Source of the DNA: Collinsella sp.
GTDB taxonomy: Bacteria; Actinomycetota; Coriobacteriia; Coriobacteriales; Coriobacteriaceae
Assembly: GCA_019414345.1 (NCBI GenBank)
Contig: DXMF01000018.1
Span: 1-48,758 of the forward strand
DNA length: 48,758 nt
Reading direction: 5' to 3'
Position 1 is the stretch's first letter, and each line of letters opens with the position of its first letter. The notes under the pieces were generated by a model. It made no database searches and was not told the DNA's origin. It saw only the letters and a program-made list of their open reading frames with translations. This document shows positions 28,770 through 36,661 of the stretch, piece after piece. The translations under genes were made by a program, and so were the position numbers.

Positions 28770-28828
28770 TGTCTCGATCTGTAACATCAAGGGGCCCAAC
28801 AACCCTGTATCTGTTACAGATCGAGATA
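28770..28828. repeat. Family A unit 6
   Basis: TGTCTCGATCTGTAAC, 27-nt centre, GTTACAGATCGAGATA. Starts 81 bp after unit 5; the spacer is 22 nt. Confidence 0.92.
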
Positions 28829-28976
28829 TTTCCCTGGTGTCGCTGGGGTGGGACTGCAGCATATTCCGTCTCCCACATCCCCTCTTCCCTCCGTTAACCG
28901 ATGCGTCTGCAGCAATCCAGCGGGACTAGGTGATAATGGACAAATGTTCAAGTTAATCGTGAGGGAGGAGCTCGAT

Positions 28977-30347
28977 ATGGCGTCTGCCGATCGTTCCACG
29001 TTGTTTATCAATGCGACCATTCTGGATGGCTCGGAGCATATGGAGCCGCAACCCGATATGGCCGTGACTGTTGAGCGCGGCGTCATCACCTGGATGGGGC
29101 CGAGTGCTGTGGCGCAGGCGCCCGCGGGTGCCGAGGTTATCGACCTGGGCGGTGCGTATCTCATGCCCGGTCTCATCAATATGCACGTGCACCTGTGCGG
29201 CTCGGGCAAGCCTGTCTCGGCCGGCGATGCGGGCGCGCTGATGAAGAAGCTCGATAATCCCGTGGGGTGCGCCATCGTGCGCCATATTCTTAAGGGCAGC
29301 GCCCAACAACAACTGGCAAGTGGCGTGACCACGGTGCGCGGCGCGGGCGATCCGCTGTTTGCCGATCTGGCCGTGCGCGATGCTATCGATGCCGGCAAGT
29401 ATCAAGGTCCTCGCCTGGTGGCGCCGGGAACGGGCGTCACGGTGCCGGGCGGCCATGGTGCGGGCTTGTTCGCCCAGGTGGCCAACAGTCCCGCCGAGGC
29501 AGCCGAACAGGTGCGCGACCTGTATGCGCGTGGTGCCGACGTCATTAAGCTGTTCGTGACGGGCGGCGTGTTCGATGCGACCGAGGTGGGCGAGCCGGGC
29601 GTGCTGCGTATGCCAGTGGAGGTTGCCGCGGCGGCATGCAAGGCGGCGCACGATATGGGCCTTCCGGTTATGGCCCATGTCGAGAGTACCGAGGGCGTGA
29701 AGGCCGCGCTTGAGGCCGGCGTTGACACGATTGAGCACGGCGCTCCGTTGACACCCGAAATCTTGGAGCTGTACCGTGGCGCCGCGGGCACGCAGCTCGA
29801 GGGGCGTGCTCCGAGTGTGACCTGCACTATCAGCCCGGCGCTGCCGTTTGTATTGCTCGACCCGGAAAAGACCCATTCTACCGATACGCAAAAGAAGAAC
29901 GGCGACATCGTGTGCTCGGGCATCATCGAGAGCGCCCGTGCCGCACTGGAAGCTGGCGTTAAGGTGGGCCTTGGCACGGACTCAAGCTGCCCGTTCGTGA
30001 CGCAGTATGACATGTGGCGCGAGGTCGCCTATTTTGCCAAGTATGTCGACGTGAGCAACGCCTTCGCACTGCATACAGCCACGCAGGTTAATGCCGAGCT
30101 GCTGGGGCTGGGCGGCGATACTGGCGCGATCGAGTGCGGCAAGGCTGCCGATATCTTGGTAACGCGCGAGAATCCTCTCGATAATCTGTGCGCTCTGCGT
30201 GAGCCGATACATGTGATGTGTCGCGGTGATCTGGTACGCAAGCTCAAGGTGAAGCGTATTCCCGAGGTGGACGCCGAGCTCGACGCGATTATGGCCTTGC
30301 CGGCTGAGGCGCTGGCCGAGGAGCTTGCCCGCGACGGCGTGGCGTAA
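28977..30347 (+). CDS. Amidohydrolase-family metal-dependent hydrolase
   Basis: 456 aa. The amidohydrolase fold is clear: a beta-sandwich N-terminus (TLFINATILDGSEHMEPQPD), the HxH metal motif in NMHVHLCGSG near residue 67, a probable bridging-Lys strand (ADVIKLFVTGGV), His in VMAHVES and TIEHGAP, and the metal Asp in LGTDSSCP. It ends with the returning beta-sandwich (GKAADILVTRENPLDNL). It resembles the imidazolonepropionase-like/prolidase group that includes Xaa-Pro dipeptidases; the substrate cannot be read from sequence. GGGAGGAG supports ATG 28977. It appears monocistronic, ended by the terminator at 30398. Confidence 0.88.
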   Translation: MASADRSTLFINATILDGSEHMEPQPDMAVTVERGVITWMGPSAVAQAPAGAEVIDLGGAYLMPGLINMHVHLCGSGKPVSAGDAGALMKKLDNPVGCAIVRHILKGSAQQQLASGVTTVRGAGDPLFADLAVRDAIDAGKYQGPRLVAPGTGVTVPGGHGAGLFAQVANSPAEAAEQVRDLYARGADVIKLFVTGGVFDATEVGEPGVLRMPVEVAAAACKAAHDMGLPVMAHVESTEGVKAALEAGVDTIEHGAPLTPEILELYRGAAGTQLEGRAPSVTCTISPALPFVLLDPEKTHSTDTQKKNGDIVCSGIIESARAALEAGVKVGLGTDSSCPFVTQYDMWREVAYFAKYVDVSNAFALHTATQVNAELLGLGGDTGAIECGKAADILVTRENPLDNLCALREPIHVMCRGDLVRKLKVKRIPEVDAELDAIMALPAEALAEELARDGVA

Positions 30348-30397
30348 GCGCGCGATATGGCGATGCGAAAAAGGGACAATCCTTTTGTCATAATCAG

Positions 30398-30434
30398 AAA
30401 AAGCCGAGGTCCCGGTGCGAGGCCTCGGCTTTTA
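30398..30434. terminator. Bidirectional terminator between convergent genes
   Basis: AAAAGCCGAGG pairs with CCTCGGCTTTT over a GTCCCGGTGCGAGG-type loop. A-run on one side and T-run on the other serve both the amidohydrolase and the minus-strand zinc-ribbon gene. Confidence 0.88.
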
Positions 30435-30454
30435 TTTGTCCTATGGTGTAGCGG

Positions 30455-30928
30455 CTATGAGCGCGTCTCCATCTTGGCGTGGCACTTGGGGCAGGTGACG
30501 CGAATCTTGCCCTTGCCCTTGGGGACGGAGAGCATCTGGCCGCAGTTGGGACACTTGAGGTATGCCGTGGTCTTGCGACCCTTCCACATCTTCTTGGCTG
30601 TGCGCTTGGCGCGCTCAAAGTCTTCCTTGCTCGTTCCGGCTGCGCGTGAGGTGCTGGCCGCTGCGGCGCCGGCGCCCAAGCTGGCGACAAACTTGCCCAA
30701 GCCGGGAACATTGGCGGTCGCGGCGACAAAGGCCTCGTTCTCCTTGTGACGTGCGTCGATATTTTTGGACAGGCCGCGCAGCACGCCAATCACGATTACG
30801 GCGATGGCAATCCAGCTGAGCCACTGGATGCGGGCTATCGATCCGATCATGGCGATGATAATGCCTGCGAAGCCCATCACGATGGTGAGTTCGTCAGCGC
30901 CATTGCGGCCCTTCATAAAGTCATTCAT
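30455..30928 (-). CDS. Membrane protein with C-terminal zinc ribbon
   Basis: 157 aa. Two membrane helices near the N-terminus (LTIVMGFAGIIIAMIGSIA and LSWIAIAVIVIGVLRGL), an Ala-rich linker, a basic stretch (RAKRTAKKMWKGRK), and a C-terminal zinc ribbon (LKCPNCGQML...VTCPKCHAKM). No enzymatic motif; function unknown. AAAGG precedes ATG 30928. Small two-helix zinc-ribbon proteins of this design are common in Coriobacteria and Clostridia, but I cannot name the family. Confidence 0.75.
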   Translation of the reverse strand: MNDFMKGRNGADELTIVMGFAGIIIAMIGSIARIQWLSWIAIAVIVIGVLRGLSKNIDARHKENEAFVAATANVPGLGKFVASLGAGAAAASTSRAAGTSKEDFERAKRTAKKMWKGRKTTAYLKCPNCGQMLSVPKGKGKIRVTCPKCHAKMETRS

Positions 30929-30983
30929 GCAAATTGCCTTTCATTCGATATGCCGCACGCCTTTATACCCGATTTAGAGCAAG

Positions 30984-31030
30984 GGGGACAGGTTAATCTG
31001 CACCAATGTGGTGCAAACGTACCTGTCCCC
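30984..31030. repeat. Double GTCCC hairpin, copy 4
   Basis: GGGGACAGGT (30984-30993) pairs with ACCTGTCCCC (31021-31030), and inside TGCACCA pairs with TGGTGCA over ATG. The right half (GGTGCAAACGTACCTGTCCCC) resembles copy 1 at 741-773; the left half is its inverted counterpart. Confidence 0.8.
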
Positions 31031-31040
31031 AATGCCCCAA

Positions 31041-31313
31041 TTACTTGGAGAGTTTGTCGACGACGCGTTCGATTTCGGCGAGTTTGGCGGCTTTGAGGTC
31101 TTCGTCGCCCGATTCGATTGCCGAAGTCACGCAGCCCTCGATATGCGCCTTGAGCACGTCGGCGTTAATGCGCGCGAGGAGCGCCTGTGTTGCCATGAGC
31201 TGCGTGGAGATGTCGACGCAATAGCGGTCCTCATCGACCATCCGCAAGATGCCGTCGATCTGGCCGCGTGCCGTTTTGAGCATGCGGGTCACCGATTTGT
31301 GGTCTGCCATCAT
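31041..31313 (-). CDS. csoR: CsoR-family copper-sensing repressor
   Basis: 90-aa all-helical CsoR/RcnR-type repressor. The Cu(I) ligand pattern is visible: Cys in DRYCVDI near residue 32, and His and Cys in KAHIEGCV near 57-61 (the C-H-C set). Apo-CsoR binds the operator and releases it on Cu(I). It is the last gene of the copA-copZ-csoR cluster, and a CsoR-like box lies in the copA promoter, so it probably represses its own operon. Start ATG 31313 (second ATG at 31310) follows CGAGGA. The frame upstream to 31415 runs into the family B palindrome and is not credited. Confidence 0.9.
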   Translation of the reverse strand: MMADHKSVTRMLKTARGQIDGILRMVDEDRYCVDISTQLMATQALLARINADVLKAHIEGCVTSAIESGDEDLKAAKLAEIERVVDKLSK

Positions 31314-31356
31314 GGCGGGTCCTCGTTTCTGGTCGATCTTCCGGATGTCCCCGTCA

Positions 31357-31423
31357 GTTGCGGTGAAATACGGACTGTTTAAGGGCCTAGGGCGGCTCAA
31401 CAGTCCGTATTTCACCGCAACTT
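31357..31423. repeat. Family B palindrome, copy 2 (perfect)
   Basis: Two perfect 24-nt inverted arms (31357-31380, 31400-31423), left arm beginning AGTTGCGGTGAAATACGG, separated by 19 nt. It lies between copZ and csoR and is 67 bp, the same as the copy at 17300. Confidence 0.9.
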
Positions 31424-31445
31424 CTGAGGGGGCAGGTGGCGCCTG

Positions 31446-31667
31446 CTACGCGGCGGTTACGGACAGGGCATGGAATTTCTCGCCGGCGCCCTCGACGGCG
31501 GCGGCGAGCTGCTCGGCGGTCACGGTGTCGGCGCACTCTACCTGGACGGTCTGGGTCTCGTGATCGGCGTCGGCGTCGGTCACGCCGGCCACGTTGAGCA
31601 GCGCCGTCTCGACGGTGGCATCGCAGTGGCCGCACATAAGGCCGGAAGTCTTGATCGTGTAACGCAT
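31446..31667 (-). CDS. copZ: Copper chaperone (heavy-metal-associated domain)
   Basis: 73 aa, single HMA domain with the metal loop GLMCGHCDATVE (MxCxxC) near residue 10. It binds Cu(I) and delivers it to CopA or CsoR. AGAGGAATACCC before ATG 31667 fixes the start; the longer frame has no ribosome site. It lies between copA and csoR on the same strand, and a large imperfect hairpin separates it from copA. Confidence 0.88.
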   Translation of the reverse strand: MRYTIKTSGLMCGHCDATVETALLNVAGVTDADADHETQTVQVECADTVTAEQLAAAVEGAGEKFHALSVTAA

Positions 31668-31689
31668 GGGTATTCCTCTCTGTTGTGTC

Positions 31690-31788
31690 GGCTTTCCCAG
31701 GCACCCGACCTTGACCTTCAAACCGTCGCTCGCGTACCAAAGTACGCGTCGCTCCTCTTTCAGGTCAATCTCGGGTACCTGGAAAACC
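31690..31788. repeat. Large imperfect hairpin between copA and copZ
   Basis: Arms 31697-31717 and 31762-31782 match at 18 of 21 positions (CCAGGcACCCGA.. against ..TCGGGTaCCTGG), with an inner GCGTAC-CAAA-GTACGC tip. Weaker pairing continues outside. It could adjust copZ-csoR expression relative to copA or be a mobile palindrome. Confidence 0.7.
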
Positions 31789-31814
31789 CGTTCTAAATGA
31801 ACGTAATAGTGATC

Positions 31815-34154
31815 CTATTTTGCCACTTTAGGCATAAAGGATTTTAAGCGCAGGGCATTGGACACGACGCAGACGCTCGACAGGCTCATCGCCGCGGCGC
31901 CAAACATCGGCGAGAGCTGCCACCCAGTGAGCGGGAAGAACACGCCCGCCGCCAGCGGAATGCCGATGCCGTTGTAGAACAGCGCCCAGAACAGGTCCTG
32001 CTTGATGTTGCGGATCGTGGCGCGCGAAAGCTCGATGGCGCGGGCGACGTCCATGAGGTCGCTGCGCATGAGTACCACGTCGGCGCCCTCCTTGGCGATG
32101 TCTGCGCCGGTGCCGATGGCAAGGCCCACGTCGGCGCGCGCCAGGGCGGGGGAGTCGTTGATGCCGTCGCCCACCATGGCAACCATGCTGCCCGCATCCT
32201 GCAGCTCGCGCACGTGGCGTTCCTTGTCGGCGGGGAGGACGTCGGCGATGACCTGCTTGCTGTTCAGTCCCACGCGGCGGGCGATGGCCTCGGCCGTCAC
32301 GCGGTTGTCGCCGGTGAGCATGCGCACGTCGACGCCAAGCGAGCGCAGTGCGGCGATGGCCCCGGCGCTCGTCTCCTTGACCTCGTCAGCCACGGCAATG
32401 GTGCCGGCAAGCTCGCCGTTCTTGGCAAAGAACAGCGGCGTCTTGCCCTCGGCGGCAAATTGTTCGGCAAGACCCGCGGGCACGGTAACGCCCAGCTCGT
32501 CCATCAGGCGTACGTTGCCGGCTGCAATGGCGTTTTGCCCCTCGCGCGCCGTAACGCCTCGTCCGGGCACGGCGGCAAAGTCCTCGACCATGCGCGCGAC
32601 GATCCCGCGTGTCTCGCACTCGGCCATAATCGCCTCGGCCAGCGGGTGCTCGCTTGAGCGTTCCAGCGCGGCGGCCAACTTGAGCAGCGCCTTTTCGCTC
32701 ATGGCGGGCGAGCCGTCAGCGCGCGTGGCTACCACGATATCGGTCACGGCAGGCTTGCCGCGGGTGACCGTGCCCGTCTTATCGAGCACCACGGTGCCCA
32801 CGCTGCGCAGGTTCTCCAGCGCCTCGGCGCTCTTAAAGAGAATGCCCATCTCGGCGCCCTTGCCGGTGCCGACCATAATGGCGACGGGCGTGGCCAGGCC
32901 CAGCGCGCACGGGCAGCTGATCACCAGCACGGCGACGGCGGAGGTAAGCGCTTCGTTGACGCTTCCGGTCAGCACCATCCACGCCACAAAGGTCACGGCC
33001 GAGATCGCGAATACTACGGGCACGAACACGCCGGCGACCTTGTCGGCCATGCGGGCGATGGGCGCCTTGGTGGCGTTGGCGTCCTCGACGAGCTGGATAA
33101 TCTTGGCGAGCGACGTGTCGGCGCCCACACGCGTGGCGCGGAAGGTAAACGAGCCCGTGCGGTTGACCGTGACCGCATTGACAGTGTCGCCGGCGGTCTT
33201 CTCCACGGGGATGGACTCGCCGGTGAGCGCGCTCTCGTCCACGGCCGAGCTGCCCTCGAGCACCACGCCATCGACGGGGATGGACTCGCCGGGGCGCACG
33301 CGCAGGACCTGGCCGGGAAGGATGGCGTCGACATCGACGGTGGTTTCGGTGCCGTCCTCTGCCACGACGGTCGCGGTCTTGGGCGCCAAGTCGATGAGCG
33401 CCTCGATGGCGCCGCCGGTCTTGGATTTGCTGCGTGTCTCGAGATATTTGCCCACGGTGACGAGCGACAGGATTGTGCCGGCGCTCTCAAAATACAGGTT
33501 GTCCATGCCCGTCATCATGGCCTCGTGGACCTGACCCGCGGCTAGCTGGTCGGCCATGATGAACATGGCGTAGAGCGACCAGGCGATGGAAGCAGTGGCG
33601 CCCACGGCAATAAGGGCGTCCATGGTAGGCGCGCCGTGCGCAAGCGATTTAAACCCGTTGATAAAGTATGCGTCGTTGACGTAGACGATGGGAATGAGCA
33701 GGACGAGCTCGGTGAGCGCGAACGTCATGCTGTGGGTGTGGTCGGTGAAGACGCCGGGCAGTGGCCAACCGAGCATGTGCCCCATGCCTATGTAGAACAG
33801 TGGGATGAGGAATACGATCGAGACGATGAGGCGGGTGCGCATGGCAGAGGCGGCGGCCTCCAACTTTTTGGTCGGCGACTCCATATGGGCGGCGCCGGAC
33901 CTGGCTTGCGCACTTCCGCTTTGGACAGCGTCGGTGCCCGTGCTGATGGGCGAGGCCGAGTAGCCCGCGCGGTCGACAGCGGTGCAGATATCGTCGGGGG
34001 AGACCTGCGCGGGGTCGTAGTCCACCAGCATAGAGCCGGCGAGCAGATTGACCGCGACGCTCTCGACGCCGTCGAGCTTGCTGACGGCACGGTCCACGTG
34101 CGCTTGGCACGCGGCGCACGTCATGCCGCCCACGTCAAACTTATCTTGAGCCAT
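31815..34154 (-). CDS. copA: Cu(I)-translocating P1B-type ATPase
   Basis: 779 aa. One N-terminal HMA domain (GGMTCAACQAHV, residue ~9), eight membrane helices, the actuator motif LTGESIPVEK, the transport site CPCALGLATPVA near residue 415, the phosphorylation site DKTGTVTRGK near 460, an HP-type motif (SSEHPLAEAI) and GDGINDSPALARADVG. These mark a copper-exporting P1B-1 pump of the plasma membrane. MAQDKF start at 34154 follows AGAAAGGAGAAGCC. It leads a minus-strand operon with copZ and csoR, driven by the promoter at 34202-34232. Confidence 0.96.
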   Translation of the reverse strand: MAQDKFDVGGMTCAACQAHVDRAVSKLDGVESVAVNLLAGSMLVDYDPAQVSPDDICTAVDRAGYSASPISTGTDAVQSGSAQARSGAAHMESPTKKLEAAASAMRTRLIVSIVFLIPLFYIGMGHMLGWPLPGVFTDHTHSMTFALTELVLLIPIVYVNDAYFINGFKSLAHGAPTMDALIAVGATASIAWSLYAMFIMADQLAAGQVHEAMMTGMDNLYFESAGTILSLVTVGKYLETRSKSKTGGAIEALIDLAPKTATVVAEDGTETTVDVDAILPGQVLRVRPGESIPVDGVVLEGSSAVDESALTGESIPVEKTAGDTVNAVTVNRTGSFTFRATRVGADTSLAKIIQLVEDANATKAPIARMADKVAGVFVPVVFAISAVTFVAWMVLTGSVNEALTSAVAVLVISCPCALGLATPVAIMVGTGKGAEMGILFKSAEALENLRSVGTVVLDKTGTVTRGKPAVTDIVVATRADGSPAMSEKALLKLAAALERSSEHPLAEAIMAECETRGIVARMVEDFAAVPGRGVTAREGQNAIAAGNVRLMDELGVTVPAGLAEQFAAEGKTPLFFAKNGELAGTIAVADEVKETSAGAIAALRSLGVDVRMLTGDNRVTAEAIARRVGLNSKQVIADVLPADKERHVRELQDAGSMVAMVGDGINDSPALARADVGLAIGTGADIAKEGADVVLMRSDLMDVARAIELSRATIRNIKQDLFWALFYNGIGIPLAAGVFFPLTGWQLSPMFGAAAMSLSSVCVVSNALRLKSFMPKVAK

Positions 34155-34201
34155 GGCTTCTCCTTTCTGTGACGTAGTGTCGGAAATGTTAACCTGCCGA
34201 T

Positions 34202-34232
34202 ACTATACACCCATACCCCCTGGGGGTGTCCA
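34202..34232 (-). promoter_or_regulatory. copA operon promoter
   Basis: On the minus strand, TGGACA (34232-34227) and TATAGT (34207-34202) are 19 bp apart, and the CsoR-like box fills the spacer. Confidence 0.65.
34213..34229 (-). promoter_or_regulatory. CsoR operator
   Basis: ATACCCCCTGGGGGTGT is a near-perfect G/C-tract palindrome of the kind bound by CsoR repressors. Its place between -35 and -10 would block RNA polymerase when copper is low. Confidence 0.82.
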
Positions 34233-34258
34233 GTACAGAAAGAAATGTATGAGATTTC

Positions 34259-34274
34259 GTTACAGATGAGGATG
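34259..34274. repeat. Family A right-arm remnant
   Basis: GTTACAGATGAGGATG resembles a decayed family A right arm, with no matching left arm 27 nt upstream. It lies 31 bp before the intact unit at 34306. Confidence 0.45.
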
Positions 34275-34305
34275 GATGGTTGGCCGATGGACCGTCCCAA
34301 CCAAT

Positions 34306-34364
34306 CATCTCAATCTGTAACATCTAGCAGGGAAAATGACCTCTAACTGTTACAAATCGAGACA
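34306..34364. repeat. Family A palindrome between the copA promoter region and the kinase gene
   Basis: CATCTCAATCTGTAAC, 27-nt centre, GTTACAAATCGAGACA. Geometry 16-27-16 is kept despite arm decay. Confidence 0.88.
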
Positions 34365-34405
34365 ACTGCCGGGGAGGGGTCCCGTCACGGCAAGACGCCC
34401 GCTCT

Positions 34406-36490
34406 CTAGATACAGAATCCGGGGATCACACAGGTTCGTTTGTTTGGCTTGTCCGCAGGCGTTGCGTACGTAAAGACGTCGCCGTCGTGTCCAACGCGAT
34501 TCAAATAGAGCGTGCCTTCGGTCTCCGATGAGTCGGGGCTCACCGTGCGCTCCCACCAGCAGGTGTCCTTGCCCTTCCACTGGCGGACCATCGTCTCGTT
34601 CGTGGAATACGGGCTCACCTTGAGCTCGCGGAAGAGCTGATACTCCTTGCCCTCGCCGTTGTAGATGTCTGCCAGGTAGTGATAGTCCTTGGCAAACGAA
34701 TCGGGCGGTTGCGTACCGCACAGCTCGACCATGGCGGGCAGCCAAAGGGTTGCGGGCAACTCGCTCAGACACGATGCACTGTTGGCGGCGCCAGCGTTAT
34801 TCGAGATCTTTTTGACAGATTTGATGAGTGCGCGCAACTCGTTGGGCAGCAGCTTAAGGCCGTCGCCGTTGAGCCATTCCCGCAGCTCGCAATCTGCCCA
34901 GCCGGCGCTCGGCGGTTCAGCCGCAGCGTTGCGCTCGGCAATACCCGCGTCGAACATAAACGTCAGCCCGGCCTTGCCCGTACCGTCCAGAAGCTCATCG
35001 TGACGGATGCCCACAAGCTGCGCGCCGACCTCCAGCCCGTTGGTGAGTTTCACGCGCTTGGTACACGGATAGGGGATATGCCCGTTGTCATCGAGCAGAT
35101 GATAGCGCTTGGCAATCTCGCGTGCCTCGCTACGGGTCTCGGCGGCCTTAATCTTGAGCGAGATCCCCTGCAGCTGATCCCAAGTGTAGTCGTCAAGCGA
35201 ACCGCGGATGCCGTCCAGGTAGTCGGGGATGCCAAAGCCATGGGTCGCCGCCCCAATGACGCTGAGCCCCGCAACGGCTGCAACGACGCCACCGATAATA
35301 AAGCGGCGGCGGGTCATGGCATCGTGCCGGGCCTGCTCCAGGATCTCTCGCGCGCGCTCGCCGGCGACGTCGACCTTAAGGTGCGTGCCAGAATCGATAT
35401 CAATCGCGGCCTCGTCTCCTGTGCCTTCGCGGCCCTCGGATTCGGCATCGGTGAGGTATGCCGAGAGCACCTCGAGCATCTGCTGCTCGGTGGGACGATC
35501 GCACTGCTCGACTGAGAGACCCTTCATGATGATTTGGACGAGCGCTTCATCGCCCTCGCAGCGCGGCTCGAGCGGCGCCGGCTTGGTCTTGGTCTTTACG
35601 AGATAGAACGAGCCGGTTGCAGCGGCGTCCGTCGACTCAAAGTCAAACGGTTTGCGACCGCTGTAGAGCTGGTACAGAATGCTCGAAAGCGCATAGACGT
35701 CGATCGCGGGCGAACGGCGAAGGGCCGCGATGCCTTCGATATCCTGCGTGAGCATCTCGGGCGCGGCGTATGCGGGTGTGGCAAAGCGCCAGATGTCGGC
35801 GCGCCGGGTGATCGTGTCGTCGCCGAGAGCCATGGTCGCGGAGCCCATGTCGATGAGGCAGGGGTCAAAGGAACAATCGGCAATCTGCTGCTCGAGTGTT
35901 CGGCTGGTGGTGCGGAACATGATATTGGCAGGCGACAGGTCGCGATGGATGACCGGATTCACGAGGCCTTGGGTCATCAAGAGCGCACGAAGCACGGCGT
36001 TTCCGACAGCGGCGACCATCTGGGTGGTCAGCCCGCCCGAGGCGTCGTGCGGAAGCAGGGGCAGCGCCTGCTTGAGCGAGGTGCCCTCGACCCACTCCAT
36101 GAGGATGAGAGGGTCATCCTCGCACGATCCGTAGCCATAGACGCGCGGAAATCCGCGCAGGTGCGAGACGGTACACAGATGACGGTACTCCTCGAACAGC
36201 GCGGCGGTGCTGGCCAGGTGCGCTGCCGATTGCTCGGCGGAGCGGTCGGGGGCTTGGCCGGAAAGGATGGCATTGTCCTTGAGTAGCTTGACGGCAAAGA
36301 CCTCGCCGCTCGTGTTGGTCGCGCGCAGCACGTGCCCGATGTTGCCGTTGTTGCGGTGGGCCGTCTGGAGAATAAGCGTCATAAACCGACGCTTGGCGTC
36401 GTCCTCGGCGCTGGGGTCGACCGCCACGGCGGTATCGAACGTATCGAGACGGACGAGTTTGTCGCCATAGGCGCTATCGGTAGTATCCAT
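34406..36490 (-). CDS. Transmembrane Ser/Thr protein kinase with extracellular DUF6273-like domain
   Basis: 694 aa. The N-terminal kinase (residues ~25-340) has the catalytic loop VIHRDLSPANIMF near 180, a DMG in place of DFG (CLIDMGSATM) near 211 and ATPAYAAPEML near 240; the ATP-site Lys is in FAVKLLK. The Gly-rich loop is weak. A membrane helix follows RRRFIIGGVVAAVAGL at ~393-417. The outer part matches the DUF6273 pattern: WADCELREWLNG, LLPNELRALIKSV, TLWLPAMVELCG, WWERTVSP. ATG 36490 follows AAAGGAACGCC. An FHA-domain gene lies directly upstream on the same strand, a usual kinase partner. DUF6273's ligand is unknown. Confidence 0.85.
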   Translation of the reverse strand: MDTTDSAYGDKLVRLDTFDTAVAVDPSAEDDAKRRFMTLILQTAHRNNGNIGHVLRATNTSGEVFAVKLLKDNAILSGQAPDRSAEQSAAHLASTAALFEEYRHLCTVSHLRGFPRVYGYGSCEDDPLILMEWVEGTSLKQALPLLPHDASGGLTTQMVAAVGNAVLRALLMTQGLVNPVIHRDLSPANIMFRTTSRTLEQQIADCSFDPCLIDMGSATMALGDDTITRRADIWRFATPAYAAPEMLTQDIEGIAALRRSPAIDVYALSSILYQLYSGRKPFDFESTDAAATGSFYLVKTKTKPAPLEPRCEGDEALVQIIMKGLSVEQCDRPTEQQMLEVLSAYLTDAESEGREGTGDEAAIDIDSGTHLKVDVAGERAREILEQARHDAMTRRRFIIGGVVAAVAGLSVIGAATHGFGIPDYLDGIRGSLDDYTWDQLQGISLKIKAAETRSEAREIAKRYHLLDDNGHIPYPCTKRVKLTNGLEVGAQLVGIRHDELLDGTGKAGLTFMFDAGIAERNAAAEPPSAGWADCELREWLNGDGLKLLPNELRALIKSVKKISNNAGAANSASCLSELPATLWLPAMVELCGTQPPDSFAKDYHYLADIYNGEGKEYQLFRELKVSPYSTNETMVRQWKGKDTCWWERTVSPDSSETEGTLYLNRVGHDGDVFTYATPADKPNKRTCVIPGFCI

Positions 36491-36615
36491 GGCGTTCCTT
36501 TGTCTGGCATGGGTTGCCGCACGTTTACGCGAGCAGTGCGGATATCGGTAAAGTACCATGATAGCCGCACTGCCCACGTATACCGCTGAGCATTGTCGTT
36601 TACGACACAGAAGGT

Positions 36616-36661
36616 AGAAGACGAAAGACGGACGGCGACCGTCTTCCGATCGCTGTCCGTG
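36616..36661 (-). terminator. Possible terminator after the FHA gene
   Basis: On the minus strand, ACGGACaGCGA pairs with TCGCcGTCCGT and is followed by CTTTCGTCTT. The weak T-run suggests partial termination before the kinase gene. Confidence 0.4.
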
